Part shown: one piece after another, positions 1 to 5,127 of the stretch
How the letters are laid out: every line of letters starts with the position of its first letter
How positions within the stretch are numbered: the stretch's first letter is position 1
Source: an uncultured Thermoleophilia bacterium
GTDB lineage: Bacteria; Actinomycetota; Thermoleophilia; UBA2241
DNA: 5,127 bases
NCBI GenBank assembly: GCA_903921965.1
Contig: CAIXSE010000668.1
Coordinates: forward strand, 1-5,127
Direction of reading: 5' to 3'
The notes under the pieces: generated by a model
What the model was told of the DNA's origin: nothing
The model's database searches: none
Seen by the model: only the letters and a program-made list of their open reading frames with translations
Made by a program: the position numbers and the translations under genes

Positions 1-1940
1 CCCTGCGCGCTCTCGACGAGGACGGAGTCCCCGTCGGCGAGGGCGCGCGCCGCCGCGTCGGCCGGGTTCACCCACAGCGAGCGGTCGTCGCGGGCGCGGA
101 GCGCGGGCAGCTCCGCGAGCTGCGAGTGGATGCGCACGCGGGACTCCGGCGTGATCAGGGCCAGCGGGCGCGCCCCGTCCGGCGGCAACAGGCGCGCCTC
201 GGGCACCTCCGCGAGGCCGGCGGCCGCGCAGGCCGCGCCGGCCAGCTCGACCTTGCCGCTCGGCGTGCGCAGCGGGTGCCGCACCGGGTCGGCCGCGAAC
301 TCCGCCAGGCCGACCCGCCCGCGCTCCGCGCAGAATGCGATGCCCGTCCTGCGGAACTCGTCCGGGTCCCCGACGTCGGAGGCGGCCAGGAGCTCGTCCA
401 GCCAGGCCGCCGCGTCCTTGCCCTCGGTGAAAGCCTCGCCGAACCCCATGCGTCCGGCCAGCTCGGCGAAGATGTCGTAGTCGTGCCGGGCCTCGCCCGC
501 CGGCTCGGCCACCTTGTGCGAGTACAGCAGGAAGTCGGCCCACGAGTCGACGATGTCGTCGCGCTCGAGCCAGTGCGTCACCGGCAGCACGACGTCGCAC
601 TGCTTCGCGGTCTCGGTGAGGAAGAGGTCGTGGCACACCGAGAACTCGGCCGCCTGCATCGCGCGGACGTTCTGGGCGACGTCCGGACCCTGGACCACGT
701 AGTTGCCGCCGACGTTGTAGACGGCGTGCGCCTCGGGGTAGCCGCCGGCCGCGCCCTCGAGGAGCACGCGGGGCCAGTCGCCGACGGCGGATGCCGACGA
801 AGCGGCGGCCCCGGGCACGGGCATGCGCCCCATGCGCGAGCGCGGCAGCGCGTCCCACACGCGCCCGCCCGACGAGCCGCCGAGGCGGCCGAGGTTGCCG
901 GTCGCCACCTGCAGGGCGACGGCGAGGCGCGAGGCCTCCTCCCCGCCCACGGTGCGCTGGGCCGCAAGACCCTGGACGAGCATGACGGGGCGGCGGCGCG
1001 CCCACGCGCGCGCCAGCGCGACGATGCGCGCCGCCGGCGTCCCGCACACCGACTCGGCCCACTCCGGCGTCGCCGGGCCGCCGCCCGCCGCGCCGGGCGG
1101 CCCGTCCCCTTCGCCCAGCACGCGCCGCCGGAGCCCCTCGAACCCCGTCGCGTGCGCGTCGACGAAGGCCTCGTCCACCAGACCCTCGCTCACGAGCACA
1201 TGCAGCAGCCCGAGCAGGAGCGCGGCATCCGTCCCCGGCCGCACCGGCAGCCACTCCGTGCCGAGCTGCGTGGCCGTCGCCGTGCGCCGCGGGTCGATCA
1301 CGACGACGGGCACGCCCCGCCGCTTCGCCTCGCGCACGCGCGCCCGCCACTCGCACCCCATGATGCAGTCCGCCAGGTTGGCGCCCCACAGCACGAGCAT
1401 CCCGGCGTGCGCCACGGTACTCGCGTCGACGCCGCCGTAGTTCGTGCCCAGCACGACCTCCTCCGTGAAGCGGATGGCCGCGGAGCTGTAGCTGTCGGAC
1501 TCGCAGACGTGACCGCCGGCGAGGTTCAGGAACCGCTCCCGCAGTCGGCCGGTGTGGTGCACCGCGCCACGGCACGAGCCGGAGCCGCCGAGGCCCAGCA
1601 CGGCGCCGTCGCCGTGTCTCTCGCGGACGGCGCTCAGCCCGTCGGCGACACGTCCCAAGGCCTCGTCCCACGAGACCTCGCGGAACCGGCCGGACCCGCG
1701 CGACCCGTCGCGCACCAGCGGCCGCGTCAGCCGCGCCGGGTCGTACAGCTGCCCGGCCGCCAGGTAGCCGCGTATGCAGCCCTTGAGGTAGGGGCCGCCG
1801 GCCGGGTTGGGCGCGATCCTCGTGACCCGGCCGTCCTCCACGTGCGCGAGCAGCGGGCAGCCCCCGCCGCAGTCGCGGTTGCAGCTGACGGGCAGGACCG
1901 TCGCGCCGTCCCTCCGGGGACCCGAGCCGTGAGAAGTCAT
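1..1940 (-). CDS. Molybdopterin oxidoreductase, DMSO reductase family (DmsA-like), C-terminus cut by window edge
   Basis: Catalytic subunit of a molybdenum bis-MGD enzyme; 646 residues are visible and the C-terminus lies beyond the left edge. An N-terminal [4Fe-4S] site is formed by C20, C24, C28 and C55 (C-x3-C-x3-C-x26-C), followed by R57, the Arg usual in DMSO-reductase types. The molybdopterin domain runs from about residue 69 to 580. The stretch RFLNLAGG then SYSSAAI (residues 136-156) aligns with the E. coli DmsA region ending in TYSTAQI, which makes S152 the probable Mo ligand. DmsA-like landmarks follow: VYNVGGNYVVQG (407-418) and CDVVLPVTHWLERDD (448-462). The dinucleotide-binding domain begins near RPLALITPESRVRIHSQ (591-607), and WVNPADAA (623-630) is typical of it. 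The N-terminus has RR but no hydrophobic stretch, so no Tat signal is seen and a cytoplasmic location is inferred. The ATG overlaps the upstream gene's TGA (ATGA) and has no clear Shine-Dalgarno, so translational coupling is likely. The substrate is unknown: S- or N-oxide reductase or another family activity. Confidence 0.93.
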   Translation of the reverse strand, partial: MTSHGSGPRRDGATVLPVSCNRDCGGGCPLLAHVEDGRVTRIAPNPAGGPYLKGCIRGYLAAGQLYDPARLTRPLVRDGSRGSGRFREVSWDEALGRVADGLSAVRERHGDGAVLGLGGSGSCRGAVHHTGRLRERFLNLAGGHVCESDSYSSAAIRFTEEVVLGTNYGGVDASTVAHAGMLVLWGANLADCIMGCEWRARVREAKRRGVPVVVIDPRRTATATQLGTEWLPVRPGTDAALLLGLLHVLVSEGLVDEAFVDAHATGFEGLRRRVLGEGDGPPGAAGGGPATPEWAESVCGTPAARIVALARAWARRRPVMLVQGLAAQRTVGGEEASRLAVALQVATGNLGRLGGSSGGRVWDALPRSRMGRMPVPGAAASSASAVGDWPRVLLEGAAGGYPEAHAVYNVGGNYVVQGPDVAQNVRAMQAAEFSVCHDLFLTETAKQCDVVLPVTHWLERDDIVDSWADFLLYSHKVAEPAGEARHDYDIFAELAGRMGFGEAFTEGKDAAAWLDELLAASDVGDPDEFRRTGIAFCAERGRVGLAEFAADPVRHPLRTPSGKVELAGAACAAAGLAEVPEARLLPPDGARPLALITPESRVRIHSQLAELPALRARDDRSLWVNPADAAARALADGDSVLVESAQ

Positions 1941-2797
1941 TCCGGCATGGTAGCAGGCTCGCCCGCGCCCGGCGCCGCTTCCGCCCCCAGCCCCCAGGCC
2001 GTCTCCATGAGTTCGGTGAGCCGCCGCAGGAACAGGGCCACCGGCACGCCGTCGACGACGTCGTGGTCGAACAGGACGGTCACGCTCAGGAGCTCCCGCT
2101 CGGGGTCGTGCAGCCTGGCTACGGCCCCCAGCGCGACGGACAGCGGGTGGATGCCCACGGGGATCGCCCAGGCCCGCGTCCCCGAACGCGTGGTGAGCGG
2201 GACCGACGTGACCATCACCGTCCCCATCGTGCGCTTCACGCGGAACGGATCGGCGAGCAGCCGGTCCCAGAAGAGCCACTTGCGCAGGTGGAACGGCGCC
2301 GCGAAGGCGAGGCGCAGCAGGCGCGGCGGCGGGACGGCGCCTTCCGCCGCCAGCCACTGCTCGCCCGGCGCCAGCGGACGCGTCTGCGCCCGGCGGATCT
2401 CGTCGGCGATCCGCGCGACCGGCTTCGCCTGCGCGCGCCTGACGACGAACGGCATCGGGATCCGCTCCCCTCCGCCGGCGCCCATCGCCTGGCGGAACAC
2501 GGCGAGGCTCACGTCGACGTCGTCGAACACGACGAGGCGGCCTCGCCCGTGCCGCACGGCGTGCACACGCTTGTGCTCTGCCGCGGCCCGCGCGACGCAG
2601 GCCACGGCCCACGCCGTGAACGAGTCGTCCCCGCCCGCACGGCGCCGGCGCGCCAGCTCTTCGCGCGCGGCGGTGACGTCGACCTCCAGCAGCACCGGGA
2701 TGTGGTGCCGTGCCTTCCCGATGCGCACGGTGTCCACCGTCGCCGTGCGCGCCGGCGGGAACGGCACCTCCTCGAACGCGCCCACCAGGTCGTCCAC
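1937..2797 (-). CDS. Stand-alone 2-oxoacid dehydrogenase E2-type acyltransferase domain protein
   Basis: A 286-residue protein made of the catalytic (chloramphenicol-acetyltransferase-like) domain of dihydrolipoamide acyltransferases. The C-terminal active-site motif is FDHDVVDG (243-250), with H245 and D249 matching the His/Asp of the canonical DHRxxDG. Other family landmarks are RIGKARHHIPVLLEVDVT (25-42), DSFTAWAVACVARA (58-71), FDDVDVS (91-97), MGTVMVTSV (191-199) and HPLSVALG (217-224). No lipoyl or E1/E3-binding domain is present; full E2 proteins are usually 400 residues or more. No E1 or E3 gene is next to it in this window. It resembles the free-standing proteins often annotated '2-oxo acid dehydrogenase subunit E2', whose acyl donor and acceptor are generally not established. 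The start is GTG, with an AAGGAGGG Shine-Dalgarno 6 nt upstream. Its stop overlaps the ATG of the molybdoenzyme gene. The fold assignment is firm, but a role in a true dehydrogenase complex is doubtful. Confidence 0.9.
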   Translation of the reverse strand: MDDLVGAFEEVPFPPARTATVDTVRIGKARHHIPVLLEVDVTAAREELARRRRAGGDDSFTAWAVACVARAAAEHKRVHAVRHGRGRLVVFDDVDVSLAVFRQAMGAGGGERIPMPFVVRRAQAKPVARIADEIRRAQTRPLAPGEQWLAAEGAVPPPRLLRLAFAAPFHLRKWLFWDRLLADPFRVKRTMGTVMVTSVPLTTRSGTRAWAIPVGIHPLSVALGAVARLHDPERELLSVTVLFDHDVVDGVPVALFLRRLTELMETAWGLGAEAAPGAGEPATMPE

Positions 2798-2803
2798 GAC
2801 CCA

Positions 2804-2812
2804 CCCTCCTTC
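2804..2812 (-). promoter_or_regulatory. Ribosome-binding site of the E2-type gene (sets a GTG start)
   Basis: On the minus strand AAGGAGGG stands 6 nt before the GTG at 2797. This near-perfect Shine-Dalgarno supports the non-ATG start, and no better-placed ATG lies nearby in frame. Confidence 0.75.
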
Positions 2813-2871
2813 GGCTCGCCACGTCGGCCGACATGCTACCAGCCGCGTGCGGGTACCCTATGCCGGGCAAA

Positions 2872-2880
2872 GAGAGGAGG
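2872..2880 (+). promoter_or_regulatory. Ribosome-binding site of the SDR gene
   Basis: GAGAGGAGG ends 5 nt before the ATG at 2886. It fixes this start even though the same frame stays open for about 2.7 kb further upstream, antisense to the two minus-strand genes. Confidence 0.8.
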
Positions 2881-2885
2881 CGGCC

Positions 2886-3734
2886 ATGGCGGACCGCAGG
2901 ACGGCACTGATCACCGGCGGCACCGACGGCATCGGCCGGGCCGTGGCCGCGCGCCTGCTCGCCGACGGCTGGGAGGTCGTCATCACCGGCCGCAGCGTGC
3001 CCCGCTGCGACGCGATGGTCGCCGCGCTCGGGGCATGCGGCCCGGGGCCGGTCTCGGCGCTGGTCGCCGACCTCAGCTCCCTCGCGCAGACGAGCCGGGC
3101 CTGCGACGAGTTCCTCTCCGGCCACTCGTCCCTGGACTTCCTCTTCCTCAACGCCAACGCGATCACGCGCGAGCGGGTCGTCACCGCGGAGGGGTTCGAG
3201 AGCAATCTCGCCCTCGGCTTCCTCTCGCGCGCGCTGATGGCCCGCCGGCTCGAGACCGCACTCCAGACGGGCGGCGGTCAGATCCTCACCGTGGTCGGCC
3301 TCAACAAGGAGAAGCTCGACCCCGACGACCTCACGCTGGAGCGCGGCTTCAAGGGGATGAAGGCCCTGGCCCGCTGGCAGTGGGCGATGCAGGTCTGGAC
3401 GCGTGAGTGGAACGCGCGCAGCCCGGTCCCGATGAACGTCTACATGCCGGGCATCGTGAAGACCAAGATCCTGAAGTCGGAGCCGAGCCTCTTCGGGCGG
3501 CTCGCGCTGACCGCGGTCTATGCCGTGGCGGCGGCGCCGGTCGAGAAGTCCGCCGCGCGGGTCGTGGGCGTGATGGACGAGGTGCAGACGAACGGCGTGC
3601 GCGACGGCTACTACGCGGTGTACAAGCTGAAGCCACCGCGCGACCTCGGAGCAGGGCCGGACGAGCAGCAGAAGCTGTGGGCGCTCACCGAGCACCTCGT
3701 CGCGCCGTACCTCGCCTCAGCGGCGGCGGGCTGA
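2886..3734 (+). CDS. Short-chain dehydrogenase/reductase (SDR)-fold protein, apparently lacking catalytic Ser and Tyr
   Basis: A 282-residue Rossmann-fold protein. The cofactor motif TGGTDGIG (10-17) is the classical TGxxxGIG. R36 in TGR after the second strand hints at NADP(H) preference. D62 in VADLSS is the adenine-contacting Asp, and LNANA (88-92) corresponds to NNAG. N107 matches the catalytic-tetrad Asn, and YMPGIVKTKIL (186-196) corresponds to the HPGxVxT segment seen in retinol-dehydrogenase-like SDRs. Where the active-site Ser is expected (VSS) the sequence reads VVG, with G138. Where YxxxK is expected it reads FKGMK (155-159), so Lys is kept and Tyr becomes Phe. The cofactor may therefore bind without ordinary carbonyl reduction, or the chemistry may differ. 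No signal peptide is seen; residues 205-218 are a short hydrophobic stretch, probably not membrane-spanning. The gene is monocistronic here, divergent from the E2-type unit and convergent with etfA. The substrate is unknown. Confidence 0.92.
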   Translation: MADRRTALITGGTDGIGRAVAARLLADGWEVVITGRSVPRCDAMVAALGACGPGPVSALVADLSSLAQTSRACDEFLSGHSSLDFLFLNANAITRERVVTAEGFESNLALGFLSRALMARRLETALQTGGGQILTVVGLNKEKLDPDDLTLERGFKGMKALARWQWAMQVWTREWNARSPVPMNVYMPGIVKTKILKSEPSLFGRLALTAVYAVAAAPVEKSAARVVGVMDEVQTNGVRDGYYAVYKLKPPRDLGAGPDEQQKLWALTEHLVAPYLASAAAG

Positions 3735-3751
3735 CGGCCGCAGCCGTCTCG

Positions 3752-3767
3752 CGCCGGCCCGCCGGCG
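3752..3767 (+). terminator. Short GC hairpin after the SDR gene, possible terminator
   Basis: CGCCGG and CCGGCG are separated by the 4-nt loop CCCG, starting 17 nt after the SDR stop codon. The 6-bp stem has no T-run after it, so it is only a weak candidate for 3'-end formation. Confidence 0.3.
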
Positions 3768-3883
3768 GAGGAGAGGACCGCGGCATAGGGCGCCGGCATG
3801 TCCACGCGGGATGCATGGCGAAGCGGCGCCCCGGCGCGCACAAGTGCCTCCCAGGGTGGACGCGCGTGCGCTTGGGTGAAGAA

Positions 3884-3916
3884 GGGCCGGGGCCGCCGCA
3901 AGGCGGGCCCCGGCCC
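3884..3916 (-). terminator. Strong GC hairpin, likely terminator of the etf unit (possibly bidirectional)
   Basis: An 11-bp perfect outer stem (3884-3894 with 3906-3916) is extended by GCC/GGC around a GCAA tetraloop (3898-3901), with one unpaired G at 3905. On the minus strand it is followed by TTCTTC, a short T-rich tail, about 100 nt after the etfA stop. No T-run follows on the plus strand. This is the best terminator candidate in the gap. Confidence 0.55.
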
Positions 3917-3923
3917 GTGTGCA

Positions 3924-3951
3924 CCCGCCGGAGCCGTCTCTCACCGGCGGG
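3924..3951. repeat. Inverted repeat, 8-bp stem with 12-nt loop
   Basis: CCCGCCGG (3924-3931) pairs with CCGGCGGG (3944-3951) around a 12-nt loop. It lies between two stronger hairpins in the convergent gap. No T-run flanks it, and its role is unclear. Confidence 0.45.
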
Positions 3952-3970
3952 GCAGCCGAGGTGTGACACT

Positions 3971-4013
3971 GCCGGGGGCTACGCGGCCGCTGGCCTGCGG
4001 CCGCGCCCCCGGC
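3971..4013 (-). terminator. Long GC hairpin directly after etfA
   Basis: The outer stem pairs GCCGGGGG (3971-3978) with CCCCCGGC (4006-4013). The inner stem pairs CGCGGCCGC (3982-3990) with GCGGCCGCG (3997-4005), around the loop TGGCCT. A 3-nt CTA bulge on one side separates them, for 17 bp in total. It begins only 6 nt after the etfA stop on the minus strand. It lacks a T-run, so it may act as a transcript 3'-end stabiliser or as a T-less terminator as proposed for high-GC bacteria. Confidence 0.5.
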
Positions 4014-4019
4014 CGCCAG

Positions 4020-4967
4020 TCACACGGACTTCAGGCGCTCGATGAGCGCCGGCACCACTTCGTAGAGGTCGCCGACGATGCCGTAGTCGGCCATCGCGAA
4101 GAGCGGCGCCTCCTTGTCCTTGTTGACGGCCGCGATCAGCTTGGCGCCGGCCACACCGACGGTGTGCTGGATCTGGCCGGAGACGCCGACGCCCAGGTAC
4201 AGGTCGGGCGACGTCTTGGCGCCGGAGAGGCCGATGATGCGGTCCTCGCCGAGCCACTCGAAGTCGGCGAGGCTCTTGGTGCACCCCACGACGGCGCCGA
4301 GGGCGGCTGCAAGCTCGTCGCCGATGGCGAGGTCCTCGCGCTTGTCGAAGCCGCGGCCGACGCCGACGATGAGCGGCGCGGCGTCCAGATTCACGTGGTC
4401 GCCTTCCTTGGCCCGCTTCTCGACGACCCTAACCTTCGACTCGAGGGTGAAGCTTACGTTCTCCACCGCGCCTGCGCCCGGCGTGGCGCCCTCGGCGCTG
4501 AACGTCTTGGGCATCACGGCGAAGACCTTGACCGGCGTGGTGACCTTCTCGCGCGCGACGGTCGCGCCGCCGAAGGCGTACCGGCCGGCGACCACGTCGC
4601 CGCCCTCGAGCGCGCAGCTGTTGACGTCGGAGACGCAGCCGGCGCCGAGCTTCTGCGCCAGACGCGGCGCCGTCTCCTTGCCGCGGCGCGTCGAGCCGAC
4701 CAGGACGACGCTCGCGCCGGCCTGCCCGGCGACCTGCGCCAGGGCCGCCGCCACGGCGTCGGCCGGCCAGCCCTCGAGCGCCGGGTCCTCGCTCACGTAC
4801 ACCTTGTCGGCGCCGGCGGCGGCGAGCTCTGCCGCCGCGGCCCCGGCGCCCGGCCCGAGGGCCGCGGCGCTCACCGTCATCCCCAGGGATGACGCAAGCG
4901 TCTTGCCGCCGGCGACCAGCTCGCGGGCGGTGTCGGTCTTCTCGCTGTAGACGAGCAGCTCGGCCAT
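4020..4967 (-). CDS. etfA: Electron transfer flavoprotein alpha subunit (EtfA/FixB family)
   Basis: The FAD-binding subunit of the EtfAB heterodimer, a soluble carrier between flavin dehydrogenases and a quinone reductase or other acceptor. Numbering here counts from the alternative ATG at 4973 (317 aa). The N-terminal alpha/beta domain covers about 4-190 and includes GSTRRGKETAPRLAQKL (93-109). The C-terminal FAD domain carries PLIVGVGRG (200-208), SPDLYLGVGVSGQIQH (255-270), AVNKDKEAP (282-290) and ADYGIVGDLYEVVP (295-308), the family signature. H270 matches the flavin-contacting His. The usual Arg of the SR motif is K233 (GCTKSLAD), and the usual QTG is LSG (249-251). I chose the ATG at 4967 (315 aa) because GGGGAG lies 6 nt upstream; the ATG at 4973 touches that element with no spacing. 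It follows etfB with 2 nt between stop and start, or an ATGA overlap if 4973 is used, so the genes are coupled. Confidence 0.95.
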   Translation of the reverse strand: MAELLVYSEKTDTARELVAGGKTLASSLGMTVSAAALGPGAGAAAAELAAAGADKVYVSEDPALEGWPADAVAAALAQVAGQAGASVVLVGSTRRGKETAPRLAQKLGAGCVSDVNSCALEGGDVVAGRYAFGGATVAREKVTTPVKVFAVMPKTFSAEGATPGAGAVENVSFTLESKVRVVEKRAKEGDHVNLDAAPLIVGVGRGFDKREDLAIGDELAAALGAVVGCTKSLADFEWLGEDRIIGLSGAKTSPDLYLGVGVSGQIQHTVGVAGAKLIAAVNKDKEAPLFAMADYGIVGDLYEVVPALIERLKSV

Positions 4968-4969
4968 CG

Positions 4970-5127
4970 TCATCTCCCCAGGACGCCTTCTTTGATGAGC
5001 GCGTTGACGAAGGCGTCGGCCTGCTCGGCCGCCGTGCCCTCGAACAGGATGTGCTTCCTGTCCTGCTCCTCCGCCAGGTTGCTCACGATCTCGCGCACCG
5101 GGGCCGGCGCGTCGATGCCCAGGTCGG
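4970..5127 (-). CDS. etfB: Electron transfer flavoprotein beta subunit, C-terminal fragment (window edge)
   Basis: The last 51 codons before the TGA at 4972-4970; the rest lies beyond the right edge. The visible end starts DLGIDAPAPVREIV, includes HILFEGTAAEQADAFVNALI and finishes KEGVLGR. This fits the EtfB C-terminal arm: a variable linker, a short strand with FEG (like IIEG or VLEG) and a final helix of the type EEAAxxLVxxL that reaches over EtfA. Position directly upstream of etfA on the same strand is the normal etfB-etfA order and is the strongest support, since the conserved AMP-binding part is not in the window. The final bases of the gene supply the etfA ribosome-binding site. Confidence 0.85.
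   Translation of the reverse strand, partial: DLGIDAPAPVREIVSNLAEEQDRKHILFEGTAAEQADAFVNALIKEGVLGR
4974..4979 (-). promoter_or_regulatory. Ribosome-binding site of etfA, inside the end of etfB
   Basis: GGGGAG on the minus strand is part of the last codons of etfB. It has ideal spacing (6 nt) for the ATG at 4967 and none for the ATG at 4973, so it decides between the two possible starts. Confidence 0.6.

Larger units (their letters stand above)
2798..2885. promoter_or_regulatory. Divergent intergenic region with probable back-to-back promoters
   Basis: These 88 bp separate the minus-strand E2-type/molybdoenzyme unit from the plus-strand SDR gene, so both promoters must lie here or inside the flanking genes. 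Weak candidate -10 boxes of the TAnnnT type are TAGCAT on the minus strand (2838-2833) and TACCCT on the plus strand (2853-2858). Neither has a convincing -35. Two perfect palindromes are present: GTCGGCCGAC (2823-2832) and GGGTACCC (2851-2858). The first would sit near the minus-strand transcription start and the second overlaps the plus-strand -10, so either could be an operator. The layout is seen directly; promoter and operator function is inferred. Confidence 0.4.
3735..4019. other. Convergent intergenic region without a supported gene
   Basis: These 285 bp lie between the stop of the SDR gene and the stop of etfA. Open frames here lack ribosome-binding sites and recognisable protein features, and the content looks non-coding. 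It is filled with GC-rich inverted repeats, listed separately. The word AGCCGTCTC occurs twice (3742-3750 and 3932-3940), each time next to CCGGC-rich inverted repeats, which may be a small degenerate repeat. Confidence 0.6.

Noticed and set aside
1937..2797. Assigning the E2-type protein to a pyruvate or branched-chain dehydrogenase complex
   Set aside because: No lipoyl domain, no E1/E3-binding domain and no E1 or E3 gene are visible. Only the acyltransferase fold and its His/Asp motif are supported.
126..2885. Very long plus-strand open frame running without stop into the SDR gene
   Set aside because: It is antisense to two clear minus-strand genes, its translation is Arg/Ala/Pro-rich with no recognisable domain, and the SDR has its own ribosome-binding site at 2872-2880. 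The openness follows from GC-rich codon use on the opposite strand.
2063..3406. Plus-strand open frame of 447 codons
   Set aside because: It overlaps the E2-type gene antisense and the SDR gene in another frame. The translation is low-complexity Arg/Gly/Ala-rich, typical of a shadow frame.
3611..3969. Short minus-strand frames (75-96 codons) over the SDR end and convergent gap
   Set aside because: They are mutually overlapping, Arg/Pro-rich, without ribosome-binding sites, and cross the hairpin region.
3816..4019. Possible small plus-strand gene starting with MAKRRPG
   Set aside because: No Shine-Dalgarno precedes the ATG, the frame runs through the GC hairpins, and it belongs to a longer shadow frame from within the SDR gene.
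3798..4892. Plus-strand open frame of 364 codons
   Set aside because: It lies largely antisense to etfA, which has unmistakable family motifs, and has no ribosome-binding site or domain of its own.
4968..4973. ATG at 4973 as the etfA start
   Set aside because: It gives an ATGA overlap with etfB, but the only Shine-Dalgarno (GGGGAG) directly abuts it, whereas the ATG at 4967 has 6-nt spacing. It is kept as an alternative that adds two residues.

Overview
This is a GC-rich window with strong G/C preference at third codon positions. It holds five protein-coding genes in three transcription units and no RNA genes, CRISPR arrays or insertion sequences that I can see. The gene set (DMSO-reductase-family molybdoenzyme, EtfAB, free-standing acyltransferase, SDR) and base composition suggest a high-GC bacterium with anaerobic or flexible respiratory metabolism. 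An actinobacterial lineage such as a Coriobacteriia relative is my best guess, but this is inference from composition and gene content only.

Layout. (1) Positions 2797 down to 1, minus strand: a two-gene unit. A stand-alone 2-oxoacid-dehydrogenase E2-type acyltransferase domain protein (286 aa) overlaps by ATGA the start of a molybdopterin oxidoreductase of the DMSO reductase family. The oxidoreductase runs off the left edge with 646 residues visible. (2) Positions 2798-2885: an 88-bp divergent intergenic region with ribosome-binding sites for both flanking genes and two short perfect palindromes. (3) Positions 2886-3734, plus strand: a short-chain dehydrogenase/reductase-fold protein (282 aa) whose catalytic Ser and Tyr appear to be replaced by Gly and Phe. 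(4) Positions 3735-4019: a convergent intergenic region with no convincing gene but several strong GC hairpins, likely terminators. (5) Positions 5127 down to 4020, minus strand: the end of etfB, coupled to a complete etfA.

How they may work together. EtfAB moves electrons between flavin dehydrogenases (typically acyl-CoA dehydrogenases) and a quinone reductase or other acceptor. The molybdoenzyme would reduce or oxidise a small substrate in the cytoplasm, since no Tat signal is visible. The E2-type protein has the acyltransferase His/Asp motif but no lipoyl domain. Together they suggest acyl-CoA or small-molecule redox metabolism, but no substrate can be assigned from sequence. The most unusual points are the E2-type/molybdoenzyme coupling, the SDR lacking its catalytic Ser/Tyr, and a Lys in EtfA where a flavin-contacting Arg is usual.
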